Positions 1-7,388 of a DNA stretch of 25,590 nucleotides are shown in pieces. The notes below the pieces were generated by a model. That model worked only from the letters and a program-made list of their open reading frames with translations, did no database searches and was not told the DNA's origin. Position 1 is the first letter of the stretch. The number at the start of each line of letters is the position of its first letter. Source of the DNA: JANPCX01 sp966211815 (GTDB taxonomy: Bacteria > Pseudomonadota > Gammaproteobacteria > Burkholderiales > Burkholderiaceae_C); NCBI GenBank assembly GCA_966211815.1, contig CBIHOD010000054.1, forward strand, positions 1 through 25,590, written 5' to 3'. The translations under genes and the position numbers were made by a program.

Positions 1-33
1 CTCGGCCAGGGCCCAGGCCAGCGCGGGCTTCAT
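1..33 (-). CDS. Next gene of the biosynthetic operon, 5' end only
   Basis: An ATG at 33 overlaps the TGA of the upstream SDR gene (30-32) as ATGA, the same junction type used through most of the operon. The reading frame gives MKPALAWALAE and stays open to the window edge. Only 11 codons are visible, so no family can be assigned. The overlap is the main reason to call it: it shows that the operon continues beyond the left edge, where missing pathway functions such as a dehydratase or acyltransferase could lie. Confidence 0.6.
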   Translation of the reverse strand, partial: MKPALAWALAE

Positions 34-818
34 GGCATGCCGCATGTCTGCCCCCCGTCGATCATCCAGTCCTGCCCGGTGATCCGCCCGGCTTCGGGCA
101 ACGCCAGGAAGGCGATCAGCGCGCCGACCTCGCCGGCGCGCACGAAGCGGCCGATCGGCATGTTCCGCACCGCCAAAGCTTCGAAGGACGCGGCCTCCAT
201 TCCGGCGCGCGCCGCCTCCATCGCCAGCTCGCGCCGGTACATGGGCGTGTCGATGGAGCACGGCAGCACGGCGTTGACGGTGATGCGCCGGGGCGCCAGG
301 TCCTCCGCCAAGGCCCGCGTCAGCCCGACCAGCGCATGCTTGGAGGCGCAGTAGGCGGTGTTGCGCGCATGCCCCAACCGGCCCAGGACGGACGCCACAT
401 TGACGATCCGCCCGTCCTCGCCCATGTGCGGCAGCGCCCGCAGCGTGACGCCGCGCGCGCCGTGCAGGTTGACGTCGAGCACGCGCCGCCAGGTGGCGGA
501 ATCCTCCGGCTCGTTCACGTCCGCCACGCCCGCGCTGTTGACCAGCACGTCCAGCCGGCCGAGGGTGCGCAGGCGCGGCACCAGCACCGCGTCCAGGGCG
601 CCCCGGTCGGTGACGTCCAACACGCAGGTTTCCGCGGCCGCGCCGGGGCACCGCCCGCGCAACTCGCCACCGACGCGCCGCAGCCCGTCCTCGGCGACGT
701 CCAGCAGGAGCAGGCGGCCCACGCCCGCGCCCGCCAGCCGCAGCGCCGCTTCGGCGCCGATGCCGCTGGCCGCGCCGGTGACCAGCGCCGTCCTGGGTCG
801 AGGTGTCGACGGCCCCAT
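30..818 (-). CDS. SDR-family oxidoreductase (NAD-type fingerprint), copy 2
   Basis: A 262-residue classical short-chain dehydrogenase/reductase. Visible are the Rossmann motif TGAASGIG (residues 14-21), the NSAGV motif near 94, and the Ser143-Tyr156-Lys160 triad. The second strand ends in LLLLD (Asp40), an acidic residue that in classical SDRs usually means NAD(H) rather than NADP(H). It closely resembles the neighbouring SDR at 823-1599: both carry NEPED after the NAG motif and RARNTAYCASKHA or a near match around the catalytic Tyr, so the pair probably arose by duplication. The start is the ATG at 818, 4 bp after the stop of the preceding gene. Its stop overlaps the next start. The substrate is unknown; oxidation or reduction of a carrier-bound hydroxy/keto intermediate is inferred from context. 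Confidence 0.88.
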   Translation of the reverse strand: MGPSTPRPRTALVTGAASGIGAEAALRLAGAGVGRLLLLDVAEDGLRRVGGELRGRCPGAAAETCVLDVTDRGALDAVLVPRLRTLGRLDVLVNSAGVADVNEPEDSATWRRVLDVNLHGARGVTLRALPHMGEDGRIVNVASVLGRLGHARNTAYCASKHALVGLTRALAEDLAPRRITVNAVLPCSIDTPMYRRELAMEAARAGMEAASFEALAVRNMPIGRFVRAGEVGALIAFLALPEAGRITGQDWMIDGGQTCGMP

Positions 819-822
819 GCGG

Positions 823-1599
823 TCAGGCGCCCATCGTCGAGCCGCCGTCGATCACGTAGCTCTGCGCGGTGATCGCCGAGGCGTCGTCCGACGCCAGGAA
901 AACGATCAGCTGCGCCACCTCGCGCGCCTGCACCAGCCGCCGCAGCGGCACCTTCTTGCGCGTGCTGCGCAGGAGCTGCTCGGGCGGCACGCCGACGCGT
1001 TCGGCCTCCAGCGCGATTTCGCGGTGGAACATGGGCGTGTCGACCGACCCCGGCAGCACGGCGTTGACCGTGATGCGGCGCAGCGCCAGGTCCAGCGCCA
1101 GGCTCTTGGTGAAGCCGAGGATGGCGTGCTTGGACGCGCAATAGGCGGTGTTGCGGGCCCGGCCGTAGCGGCCGAGCACGGACGAGACGTTGACGATGCG
1201 CCCGCCGTCGGGCATCACCGACAGCGCCTCCAGCGTCACGTGGTAGGTGCCGTTGACGTTGACGTCGATGATGCGGCGCCACAGTTCCTCGTCTTCCGGT
1301 TCGTTCTGCCGGGCCATGCCGGCGCAATTGGCCAGAACGTCGACGCGGCCCAGCGCCTTGAGCGTCGGGCGCAGCGCCCGCTCCAGCGCAGCGCGGTCGG
1401 CGATGTCGGCGGCGCAGCAGTGCAGCGCCAGGCCCGGCCTGGCCGCGCCGAGCGCCTCGGCGGTTTCCCGCAGCCCCTGGGCGTCCAGGTCGAGCAGCAC
1501 GAGCGCGGCCGCGCCCCGCTCGGCCAGGAGCTGCGCGGTCGCGCGGCCGATCCCGCCCGCCGCGCCGGTGACCAGCGCGAACTTGCGATTGAAGTCCAT
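823..1599 (-). CDS. SDR-family oxidoreductase (NAD-type fingerprint), copy 1
   Basis: A 258-residue classical SDR with TGAAGGIG (11-18), NCAGM near 91, and the catalytic Ser140-Tyr153-Lys157. Asp37 at the end of the second strand (LVLLD) suggests NAD(H) preference. The ATG at 1599 is chosen because a purine-rich GAGGGGG lies about 6 bases upstream. A TTG at 1614, overlapping the stop of the preceding FabG-like gene, would add five residues and is possible if translational coupling is strict. It is paralogous to the SDR at 30-818. Both differ from the two FabG-type reductases upstream in cofactor site and C-terminus, so they probably do a different step. The substrate cannot be read from the sequence. 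Confidence 0.88.
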   Translation of the reverse strand: MDFNRKFALVTGAAGGIGRATAQLLAERGAAALVLLDLDAQGLRETAEALGAARPGLALHCCAADIADRAALERALRPTLKALGRVDVLANCAGMARQNEPEDEELWRRIIDVNVNGTYHVTLEALSVMPDGGRIVNVSSVLGRYGRARNTAYCASKHAILGFTKSLALDLALRRITVNAVLPGSVDTPMFHREIALEAERVGVPPEQLLRSTRKKVPLRRLVQAREVAQLIVFLASDDASAITAQSYVIDGGSTMGA

Positions 1600-1610
1600 G
1601 CCTGGCCCCC

Positions 1611-2357
1611 TCAAGCCATCTTCAGACCGCCGTCGAGGTGCAGCACCTCGCCGGTGATGTACAGGTTGGACGGCCTGGCGAGGAAGGCCACCGCCTCGGC
1701 CACCTCGGCGGCCGAGGCGTAGCGCTTGAGCAGCAGCCGGTCCATGATCTCGCGCTCGCCGTGGCGGCGCACCTCGGCCGACATCTCGGTCTCGACCACC
1801 CCCGGCGCCACCGCGTTGACCAGCACGTTGCGCGGGGCGAGTTCGACCGCCATCGCACGGGTGAAGGATTCCACCGCGCCCTTGGACGCGGCGTAGTTCG
1901 ACTGGCCCCGACCGGGCTTGCCGGCCGCGGACGACGACAGGTTGACGATGCGGCCCCAGCGCTGGCCGACCATCGCCGGCACCACGGCCTGCGTGGCGTA
2001 GATCACCCCGAACAGGTTGGTGCGCAGCACGAATTCCAGGTCGTCGGGCGTCATCTGGGCCAGCAGCCTGTCGCGCGTGACGCCCGCGTTGTTGACCAGC
2101 AGGTCGATGCGGCCCCAGCGGTCCAGGACCTGTTCGGCCATCGCATGGGCCTGGCCGGGGTCAGACACGTCGGCGCGCACGAGCAGGGCGCGCCGGCCCG
2201 CCTGTTCCACCAGCCGCGCGGTTTCGCGGGCGGCGCCCTCGTCGCGCACGTAATTGACCGCCACGTCGCAGCCTTGGGCCGCGAGCGTGCGGGCGATCTC
2301 GCGGCCGATGCCGCGGCCGGCCCCTGTCACCAGGGCCGTTTTTCCACCGAATTCCAT
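1611..2357 (-). CDS. FabG-type 3-oxoacyl-ACP reductase (a)
   Basis: A 248-residue SDR close in length and motifs to bacterial FabG, which reduces carrier-bound 3-oxoacyl chains with NADPH. Motifs seen: TGAGRGIG (11-18), NNAGV (89-93), Ser142-Tyr155-Lys159, and the C-terminal LDGG. After the second strand it reads VNYVRD, with no acidic residue in the NAD-determining position, so NADPH use is likely. The start ATG (2357) has the clearest Shine-Dalgarno inside the operon, AGGAG seven bases upstream. It is also the only internal gene with a sizeable gap in front of it (65 bp). It is paralogous to the FabG-type gene at 2423-3154; both end in LDGG followed by L/M-K-M-A. Confidence 0.92.
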   Translation of the reverse strand: MEFGGKTALVTGAGRGIGREIARTLAAQGCDVAVNYVRDEGAARETARLVEQAGRRALLVRADVSDPGQAHAMAEQVLDRWGRIDLLVNNAGVTRDRLLAQMTPDDLEFVLRTNLFGVIYATQAVVPAMVGQRWGRIVNLSSSAAGKPGRGQSNYAASKGAVESFTRAMAVELAPRNVLVNAVAPGVVETEMSAEVRRHGEREIMDRLLLKRYASAAEVAEAVAFLARPSNLYITGEVLHLDGGLKMA

Positions 2358-2422
2358 GGTTTGTCTCCTTTTTGGGTTTTTTGTGGTGGTGGATGGGTTC
2401 GAGCGTTCGGCGCCCCGGTGGG
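2358..2422 (-). promoter_or_regulatory. Only internal operon gap, with strong RBS
   Basis: This 65-bp spacer separates two FabG-type genes in an operon whose other junctions overlap or nearly abut. On the coding strand it carries a CCACCACCAC stretch, A-runs, and a strong AGGAG seven bases before the ATG at 2357. No confident -10/-35 pair is visible. It probably lets ribosomes load independently on fabG-a and could hold a secondary promoter or a remnant of a junction between two gene blocks. Confidence 0.45.
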
Positions 2423-3154
2423 TCAGGCCATCTTCATCCCCCCGTCCAGGCGCAGCGTCTGCCCCGCCAGAACGCCGGCGCCGGGGCCGGCCAGGTAGGC
2501 GACCGCCCGTGCCACTTCCTCGGGTTCGGCGTAGCGCTTGACCAGCAGCCGGCGCATCACCTCTTCGTGCCGGTGGGCGCGCATCGGTCCGGACATCTCG
2601 GTGACCGTCACGCCGGGGGCGATCGCGTTGACGACCACACCCGAGCCGGCCAGCTCGACCGCCGCAGCCCGCGTGAAGGCTTCCACCCCGCCCTTGGCGG
2701 CGGCGTAGACCGCCTGCCCGAGGCCCGGCTTGGCCGCGCCGGAAGACGAGACGTTGACGATCCTCCCGCCCCCCTGGCGGGCCATGAACGGCGCGACCAG
2801 GCCCGTCATCCGGACCACGCCGACGAGGTTGGTGCGCACGATGCGTTCGATGTCTTCGGGCGGCATCAGCGCCAGCGGCGCGTTGGCGGCCACGCCGGCG
2901 TTGTTGACCAGCAGGTCGATGCGGCCGAACGCCCGCAGCGCGCGGTCCACCAGCGCCCGGGACTGACTTTCGTCCGACACGTCGGCCTGCACCGCGAGCG
3001 CGCGCCGGCCCAGGCGTTCGACGAGGGCCGCCGTCTCGGCGGCCGCCTGCGCGTCCGACCGGTAGTTGACGACCACGTCCCAGCCCGCCGCCGCCAGGGC
3101 CGTCGCCACGGCGCGGCCGATGCCCCGGCCGGCGCCGGTGACCAGCGCGCTCAC
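2423..3154 (-). CDS. FabG-type 3-oxoacyl-ACP reductase (b)
   Basis: A 243-residue FabG-like reductase beginning with a GTG at 3154 that overlaps the stop of the aminotransferase/reductase gene as GTGA. It has TGAGRGIG (6-13), NNAGV (84-88), the Ser137-Tyr150-Lys154 triad, and VNYRSD after the second strand, which fits NADPH binding. Reduction of a carrier-bound 3-oxo intermediate is the family role. The upstream in-frame region (to 3520) is the shadow of the previous gene read in another frame and is not included. Two near-paralogous FabG copies side by side suggest they serve different chain lengths, different stereochemistry, or work as a heterodimer. These are inferences. Confidence 0.91.
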   Translation of the reverse strand: MSALVTGAGRGIGRAVATALAAAGWDVVVNYRSDAQAAAETAALVERLGRRALAVQADVSDESQSRALVDRALRAFGRIDLLVNNAGVAANAPLALMPPEDIERIVRTNLVGVVRMTGLVAPFMARQGGGRIVNVSSSGAAKPGLGQAVYAAAKGGVEAFTRAAAVELAGSGVVVNAIAPGVTVTEMSGPMRAHRHEEVMRRLLVKRYAEPEEVARAVAYLAGPGAGVLAGQTLRLDGGMKMA

Positions 3155-6117
3155 AGCGACGCCCCCCGCTTCGGCTGCGCGAGCCGGAAGCCGTGCAGGC
3201 CCGCCAGCGCCTCGATCTCCCTGACTTGCCGCCGGTCGATGGGGCCGTGGGAATAGTGCCGCTCGAAGCCGGCCAGGCCGAGCACCGCCGTCTCGGCCAT
3301 GCAGGCGAAAAGCTCGCCTTCGCCGAGGAAGGACCGGGCCGAGGGGTGCAGGCTTTCGCCATGGGGCGTGGCGACGATGCCGCCCTGCTGGTAGTCGATG
3401 TCGGGCCGCTCCAGCGCCAGGCCGGGGCGCACGTTGTTCGGCACGGCCACGTCGCAGACGACGGCGCCCGGCGCGAAATCCGAGGCGCCGAGGAAGGGCT
3501 CCGGATGGCTGGCCGCGCACAGCACGACGCGGCCTTCGCGCACGCGCGCCAGGTCGGTGGTCAGCTGCAGGTAGGGGTCCCCGCCGTGCCGCGCCTGTAC
3601 CGCTTCGGCGATGGCCCGGCCGGCGCCGCTCGCTGGCGCGCCGCCCGCGGCCAGCCAGCCGCGCACCAGCGGCTCGTCGAGCAGCGCGCCGGCCAGCGCG
3701 CCCAGTTGGCCGGCCGGCAGGGTGCGGATGTCGTCCCAGGCGTCGCCGTAGATCGCCTGGGCGGTCTGCCTCAGCCTGGCCATCGAGCCGCCCCGCGGGC
3801 TGCCGACCAGCACGATCCGGGCCGTCCGCTCCGCCAGCAGCGAAGCGTAGGTGGAGGCGATGTTGCCGGCCGCCCCGACGACCACCGCGGTCTCGCCCCG
3901 CAGGTCCAGGCCCGCCTGCCGGGCGCCGCGTTCCAGGGCCTGCAGCGCCATCGCGACGGTCAAGGCGTTGCCGGTGGTCAGCCCGATGCCGGCCGCCTCC
4001 AGCGCCGTGCCGTTGTTGCTGACGATGGAGGTGTACATGCCCAGGCCGGCGAGCTCGCAGCCGTCGCGGGCGGCGGCGCGCAGCCGGTCTTCCAGGTCTT
4101 CGCGGATGGCGTCCAGCCCGCCGCCCGCGATGCAGCCGGCCATCTGCTCGGAGCAGGCGGTCAGCGGGTAGATCGAGAAATCGACCGCGCTGCCCAGGGG
4201 CGACCGGATGCGCACCGGCGGGAACGGCGCGGCTTTCTTCGCCGCTTCCATCCTCAGCACGAAATCGCGGAGCTGGGCGTCGGACAGCCCCCGCAGCGAC
4301 GGGTCGACTTCGGCCAAGTCCGCGGGCGCGATGAGGTGGTTCAGGAACGCCACGCGGCGCACCGGCCTCGTGTCGCCCCCGCCTTCATCCGCGTCATGGC
4401 CGGCTGATGCGCCGCCCGCGTCGTCCCAGCCTCCCCGCATCGGCGGCAGCGCATCCCGGAAGTCGACCACGCCGCCGCGGGGCAAGGCGCCGCCGACCAA
4501 CGTCCGCACCAGGTGCAGGGCGTCCTGCGCGCGCAGGATCTCGCAGACGCGCCCGAAGGCCGCGGCCACGCGGTCCACGTCCTGGGCGGTCAGGCGCATC
4601 GAAGGCTCGATCCGCAGCACCCGCGGTGCGCTGGCGGTGGGCGCGACGCGCAGCCGGTGCTCGCGCAGCAGGTAGCCCGACAGCAGGTAGCCCAGCGCGC
4701 CGCCGTAGTCCGCGCCGCGCAGGATCGGCGAGGAGGCGTCCTGCTGGCCGTGGAACTCGACACCGATGAGCAGGCCGCGGCCGCGCACCTCGCGGATCAC
4801 GTCCGGGAAACGGGCCTGCAGCCCCTGCAGCGCCGACAGCAGCCGGTCGCCCAGCGCCCGGATGCGGGGGTAGGCGGGGCCGCCGCCGCCCTCGCCCTCC
4901 TCCAGCAGGTCCAGCGCCTTCAGGGCGATCGCCGCCGAGAAATCGTCTTCCGCGAACGTGGAGCTGTGCGCCAGGCCGAACTCCGGGCGGTAGCGGTCGC
5001 TGCGGATCACCGCCACGGAGATCTTGGCCAGGCCGCCGCCGAGCGATTTGGAAAGCGTGTAGGCGTCGCCCCTGAGCCGCGCCTGCGTGCTGGCCAGGAA
5101 GCTGCCGGTGCGGCCCATGCCGCTCTGGATCTCGTCCACGATCAGCGGGCAGCCGAGCTGGTTGCACGCCTTGCGGACCACCGCGGCGAAATCGGGGTCG
5201 AGCACGCGCACGCCCCCTTCGCCCTGCACCGGCTCCACGATGAAGGCGCCGAAGACGGGCAGCTCGCGCTCGACGACGCGCACCTCGCCGCCTTCCAGCC
5301 CCAGGCCGCAGACCACCCGGCGGCCTTCTTCGAGGATGCGGCGCAGCCGCGCCTCGTCGCCCTGCGCGACGAAACGCACGTCGGGCCCGAGGCCCTGGAA
5401 GGGCCGCCTGAAATCCGGGTTGAAAGTGAGCTGCGCGCTGCCGGCCAGCTTGCCGTGGAAGGCGTTCTCCAGCGCCAGGAACAAGGGCCTGCCGGAAAGC
5501 TGCCCGGCGTTGTGGCGGGCCAGGCCGGCCGCCAGGCTGCCGGCGTCATCCATGCCGGGCACAGGCCCGCCGATCAGCGGGTGGCGCAGGGTGTCCGGCG
5601 GCAGCCGCGCCTGGCCGCGCCGCAGCGCGAGCAGCGCGCGTTCGGTTTCCCGCGACAGCCCGCTGACCAATTCCGCCTGCCGCAGCGTGCGGTCGAATTC
5701 GGCGTGCTTGAGGGCCACCTCCACCGCCTCGGCGCCGCTGTTGGCGAAGCAGGCGACATAGGGCGTGTCGTCGCCCAGCTCCCGCTGCAGGATGCCGCTC
5801 AGGCGGGCGGCGAGCCGGCCCGAGCGTTCGCGCAGCGACAGCTGCGCGTGCACCGGCACCCCTTGGGCCAGGAGGCTCTGGGCCTCGGCCACGATGGCGG
5901 GGTGGTTGTGACCGAGCAAGGTGGAGCCGTAGCCCCCGAGCAGGTCCAGCACCTCGATTTCCCGGCCCGATTCGTCCAGGTAGAACAAGGAGTCGCCGGC
6001 GGCGCGGCAGTAGGCCACGTCCAGCCCCAAGGCGCGCAGGAGTTTCGCGGCCCGCGGCTTGACGTGCGAGGCGTAGGTGGAGGGTGTGTGCATGCGGTTT
6101 TCGTGGAAGGCGGTCAT
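3151..6117 (-). CDS. Class III aminotransferase - acyl-thioester reductase fusion
   Basis: A 988-residue two-domain enzyme. Residues about 1-540 are a PLP fold-type I class III aminotransferase: ANSGAE (125-130), FHGK (220-223), Asp328 in VDEIQSG, and the PLP lysine Lys357 in LSKSLGGG. A Gly/Asp-rich linker (about 561-582) follows. Residues about 586-988 resemble cyanobacterial acyl-ACP reductase (AAR): YTSI (695-698), TTGN (714-717), a nucleotide-binding GAAGN (748-752), and FACMAE (937-942), whose Cys939 matches the acylated AAR cysteine. The last ~50 residues align well with AAR from memory. Predicted role: reduce an acyl-ACP thioester to the aldehyde, then transaminate it to a primary amine, as proposed for TamH in tambjamine biosynthesis. 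Compared with PigE as I recall it, the domain order is reversed. It overlaps its neighbours by ATGA and GTGA. Confidence 0.88.
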   Translation of the reverse strand: MTAFHENRMHTPSTYASHVKPRAAKLLRALGLDVAYCRAAGDSLFYLDESGREIEVLDLLGGYGSTLLGHNHPAIVAEAQSLLAQGVPVHAQLSLRERSGRLAARLSGILQRELGDDTPYVACFANSGAEAVEVALKHAEFDRTLRQAELVSGLSRETERALLALRRGQARLPPDTLRHPLIGGPVPGMDDAGSLAAGLARHNAGQLSGRPLFLALENAFHGKLAGSAQLTFNPDFRRPFQGLGPDVRFVAQGDEARLRRILEEGRRVVCGLGLEGGEVRVVERELPVFGAFIVEPVQGEGGVRVLDPDFAAVVRKACNQLGCPLIVDEIQSGMGRTGSFLASTQARLRGDAYTLSKSLGGGLAKISVAVIRSDRYRPEFGLAHSSTFAEDDFSAAIALKALDLLEEGEGGGGPAYPRIRALGDRLLSALQGLQARFPDVIREVRGRGLLIGVEFHGQQDASSPILRGADYGGALGYLLSGYLLREHRLRVAPTASAPRVLRIEPSMRLTAQDVDRVAAAFGRVCEILRAQDALHLVRTLVGGALPRGGVVDFRDALPPMRGGWDDAGGASAGHDADEGGGDTRPVRRVAFLNHLIAPADLAEVDPSLRGLSDAQLRDFVLRMEAAKKAAPFPPVRIRSPLGSAVDFSIYPLTACSEQMAGCIAGGGLDAIREDLEDRLRAAARDGCELAGLGMYTSIVSNNGTALEAAGIGLTTGNALTVAMALQALERGARQAGLDLRGETAVVVGAAGNIASTYASLLAERTARIVLVGSPRGGSMARLRQTAQAIYGDAWDDIRTLPAGQLGALAGALLDEPLVRGWLAAGGAPASGAGRAIAEAVQARHGGDPYLQLTTDLARVREGRVVLCAASHPEPFLGASDFAPGAVVCDVAVPNNVRPGLALERPDIDYQQGGIVATPHGESLHPSARSFLGEGELFACMAETAVLGLAGFERHYSHGPIDRRQVREIEALAGLHGFRLAQPKRGASL

Positions 6118-7388
6118 TCGGGCGTCCCCGGCTGGGACAGCAGCACCGCGCTATGGCATCCAAGCCAGCCGGCGTCGAGCACCAGCAGGCGGCGCAGGCG
6201 CCGGGCGATGGGTGCGCCCATCACCCAGTTCAAGGCGGTTTCTTCGGGCCGGCCGAGATGGGCGATCGGCGGCACCTGCTGGTGCCGCAGCATCGAGATC
6301 GCCGCGAGCAGCCCGACCGGGCAGCCCGGCACGCTGCCCGTGATCGGCGTGGCGGCGGTGATGGGCCGCGCCGCGCTAGCGCCGGGCAGCGCGCGCAGCA
6401 TCCGTGCTTCCCGTGCATCGGCTTCGCGTTCGCCGCGGCCGCCCGCCACGATCGCGTCGACCTCCGCGAGCGGCACGCCGGCCTCCGATGCCGCCTGCCG
6501 CGCGATGCGCGCATAGGCCAGGTCGTCGCCCGCCTCGATGCCCCCCATGCCCGAGACCACCGCCAGCGGCGCTGCCTGCCGGGCGGCGGCGTGGTCGGCC
6601 GTCTCCAGCACCAGCGCCACAGCGCCTTCGCCGGGGATGCCGCCGTCGCGCCCGGCGTCGAAAGGCCGCAGGGAGGCCGGCCCTTCGGCGCAGTCGCTCA
6701 ACCGCCCCTGCGCGCGCAGCTCGGCCAGGGTCAGCGGCTCGTCGAAGCTGCCGGCGCAAGCAACCACCGCCACGTCGCAGTCGCCGTGCCGCAGGCTCAG
6801 CACCGCGCTGCGCAGCGCCGCCCAGGCCGCGTTTTCATCCTGGACGAAGGCGCCGCAGTCGCCCCTGAGCCGCAGCGCCATGCTGACCACGGCCAGCAGG
6901 TTGTTGGCCAGGCTCTTGACGGCGAAGAACGGCTCGGCGCCCCGCTCCCGCAGGAATTCATGGGCCAGCGACGCGGGGTCGGCCCGGCCGCCCCGGCGGC
7001 GGATGGCGGCCAGCCCGTCTTCGAACGACGGCAACGACGGGTATTGGTAATCGCCCTGGCTCGCGAAGACGCCGCGCCGCTCCTGCGGCACCCGGTCGAG
7101 GTCCAGCCCGGCGTCGGCGACCGCCGCGGCCGCGGCGCGCACGCCCCATTGCGAACACGGGCCGGCGTAGCGCCGCAGCTTGAACGGCACGGCCTCCCGC
7201 GATTGTTCCGACAAGCCGGCGTCCACATGCCCGAAGCAGCGCAGGCGGCCCGGCTCGACGCGCGGGTTCGCGTAGGCCGAGACGGCGGTCTCGGCGCGCG
7301 CGAGGCGGCGCCACAGCGCCTGCGGCGTCGGGCTGCCCGGCAAGGTGCAGCCGGCGCCGGTGACAACGACGGCGCGGCCGGGCGTCAT
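6114..7388 (-). CDS. Catalytically dead ketosynthase / CLF-like protein 2
   Basis: A 424-residue ketosynthase-fold protein without a catalytic triad. Aligning FVQDENAAW (181-189) with the active KS downstream-numbered FSTACAGAA puts Glu185 where the nucleophilic Cys should be. The HGTGT motif reads GGRGE (317-321), and the GHxxxA motif reads TGSVPG (350-355). The fold is still supported by VVVTGAG at the N-terminus and the glycine-rich IPGEGAVALVLE near 251. In type II systems such partners (KS-beta or chain length factor) pair with an active KS and shape the cavity. It directly follows an active KS, with ATGA overlap, so that pairing is expected. The residue in the Cys position (Glu) differs from the Gln common in classical CLFs. 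Confidence 0.85.
   Translation of the reverse strand: MTPGRAVVVTGAGCTLPGSPTPQALWRRLARAETAVSAYANPRVEPGRLRCFGHVDAGLSEQSREAVPFKLRRYAGPCSQWGVRAAAAAVADAGLDLDRVPQERRGVFASQGDYQYPSLPSFEDGLAAIRRRGGRADPASLAHEFLRERGAEPFFAVKSLANNLLAVVSMALRLRGDCGAFVQDENAAWAALRSAVLSLRHGDCDVAVVACAGSFDEPLTLAELRAQGRLSDCAEGPASLRPFDAGRDGGIPGEGAVALVLETADHAAARQAAPLAVVSGMGGIEAGDDLAYARIARQAASEAGVPLAEVDAIVAGGRGEREADAREARMLRALPGASAARPITAATPITGSVPGCPVGLLAAISMLRHQQVPPIAHLGRPEETALNWVMGAPIARRLRRLLVLDAGWLGCHSAVLLSQPGTPE

Noticed and set aside
4513..6516. Long plus-strand open frame (667 codons) opposite the aminotransferase fusion and the adjacent KS-like gene
   Set aside because: High-G+C shadow frame: Arg/Gln/Ala/His-rich, no recognisable domain, spans two real minus-strand genes.
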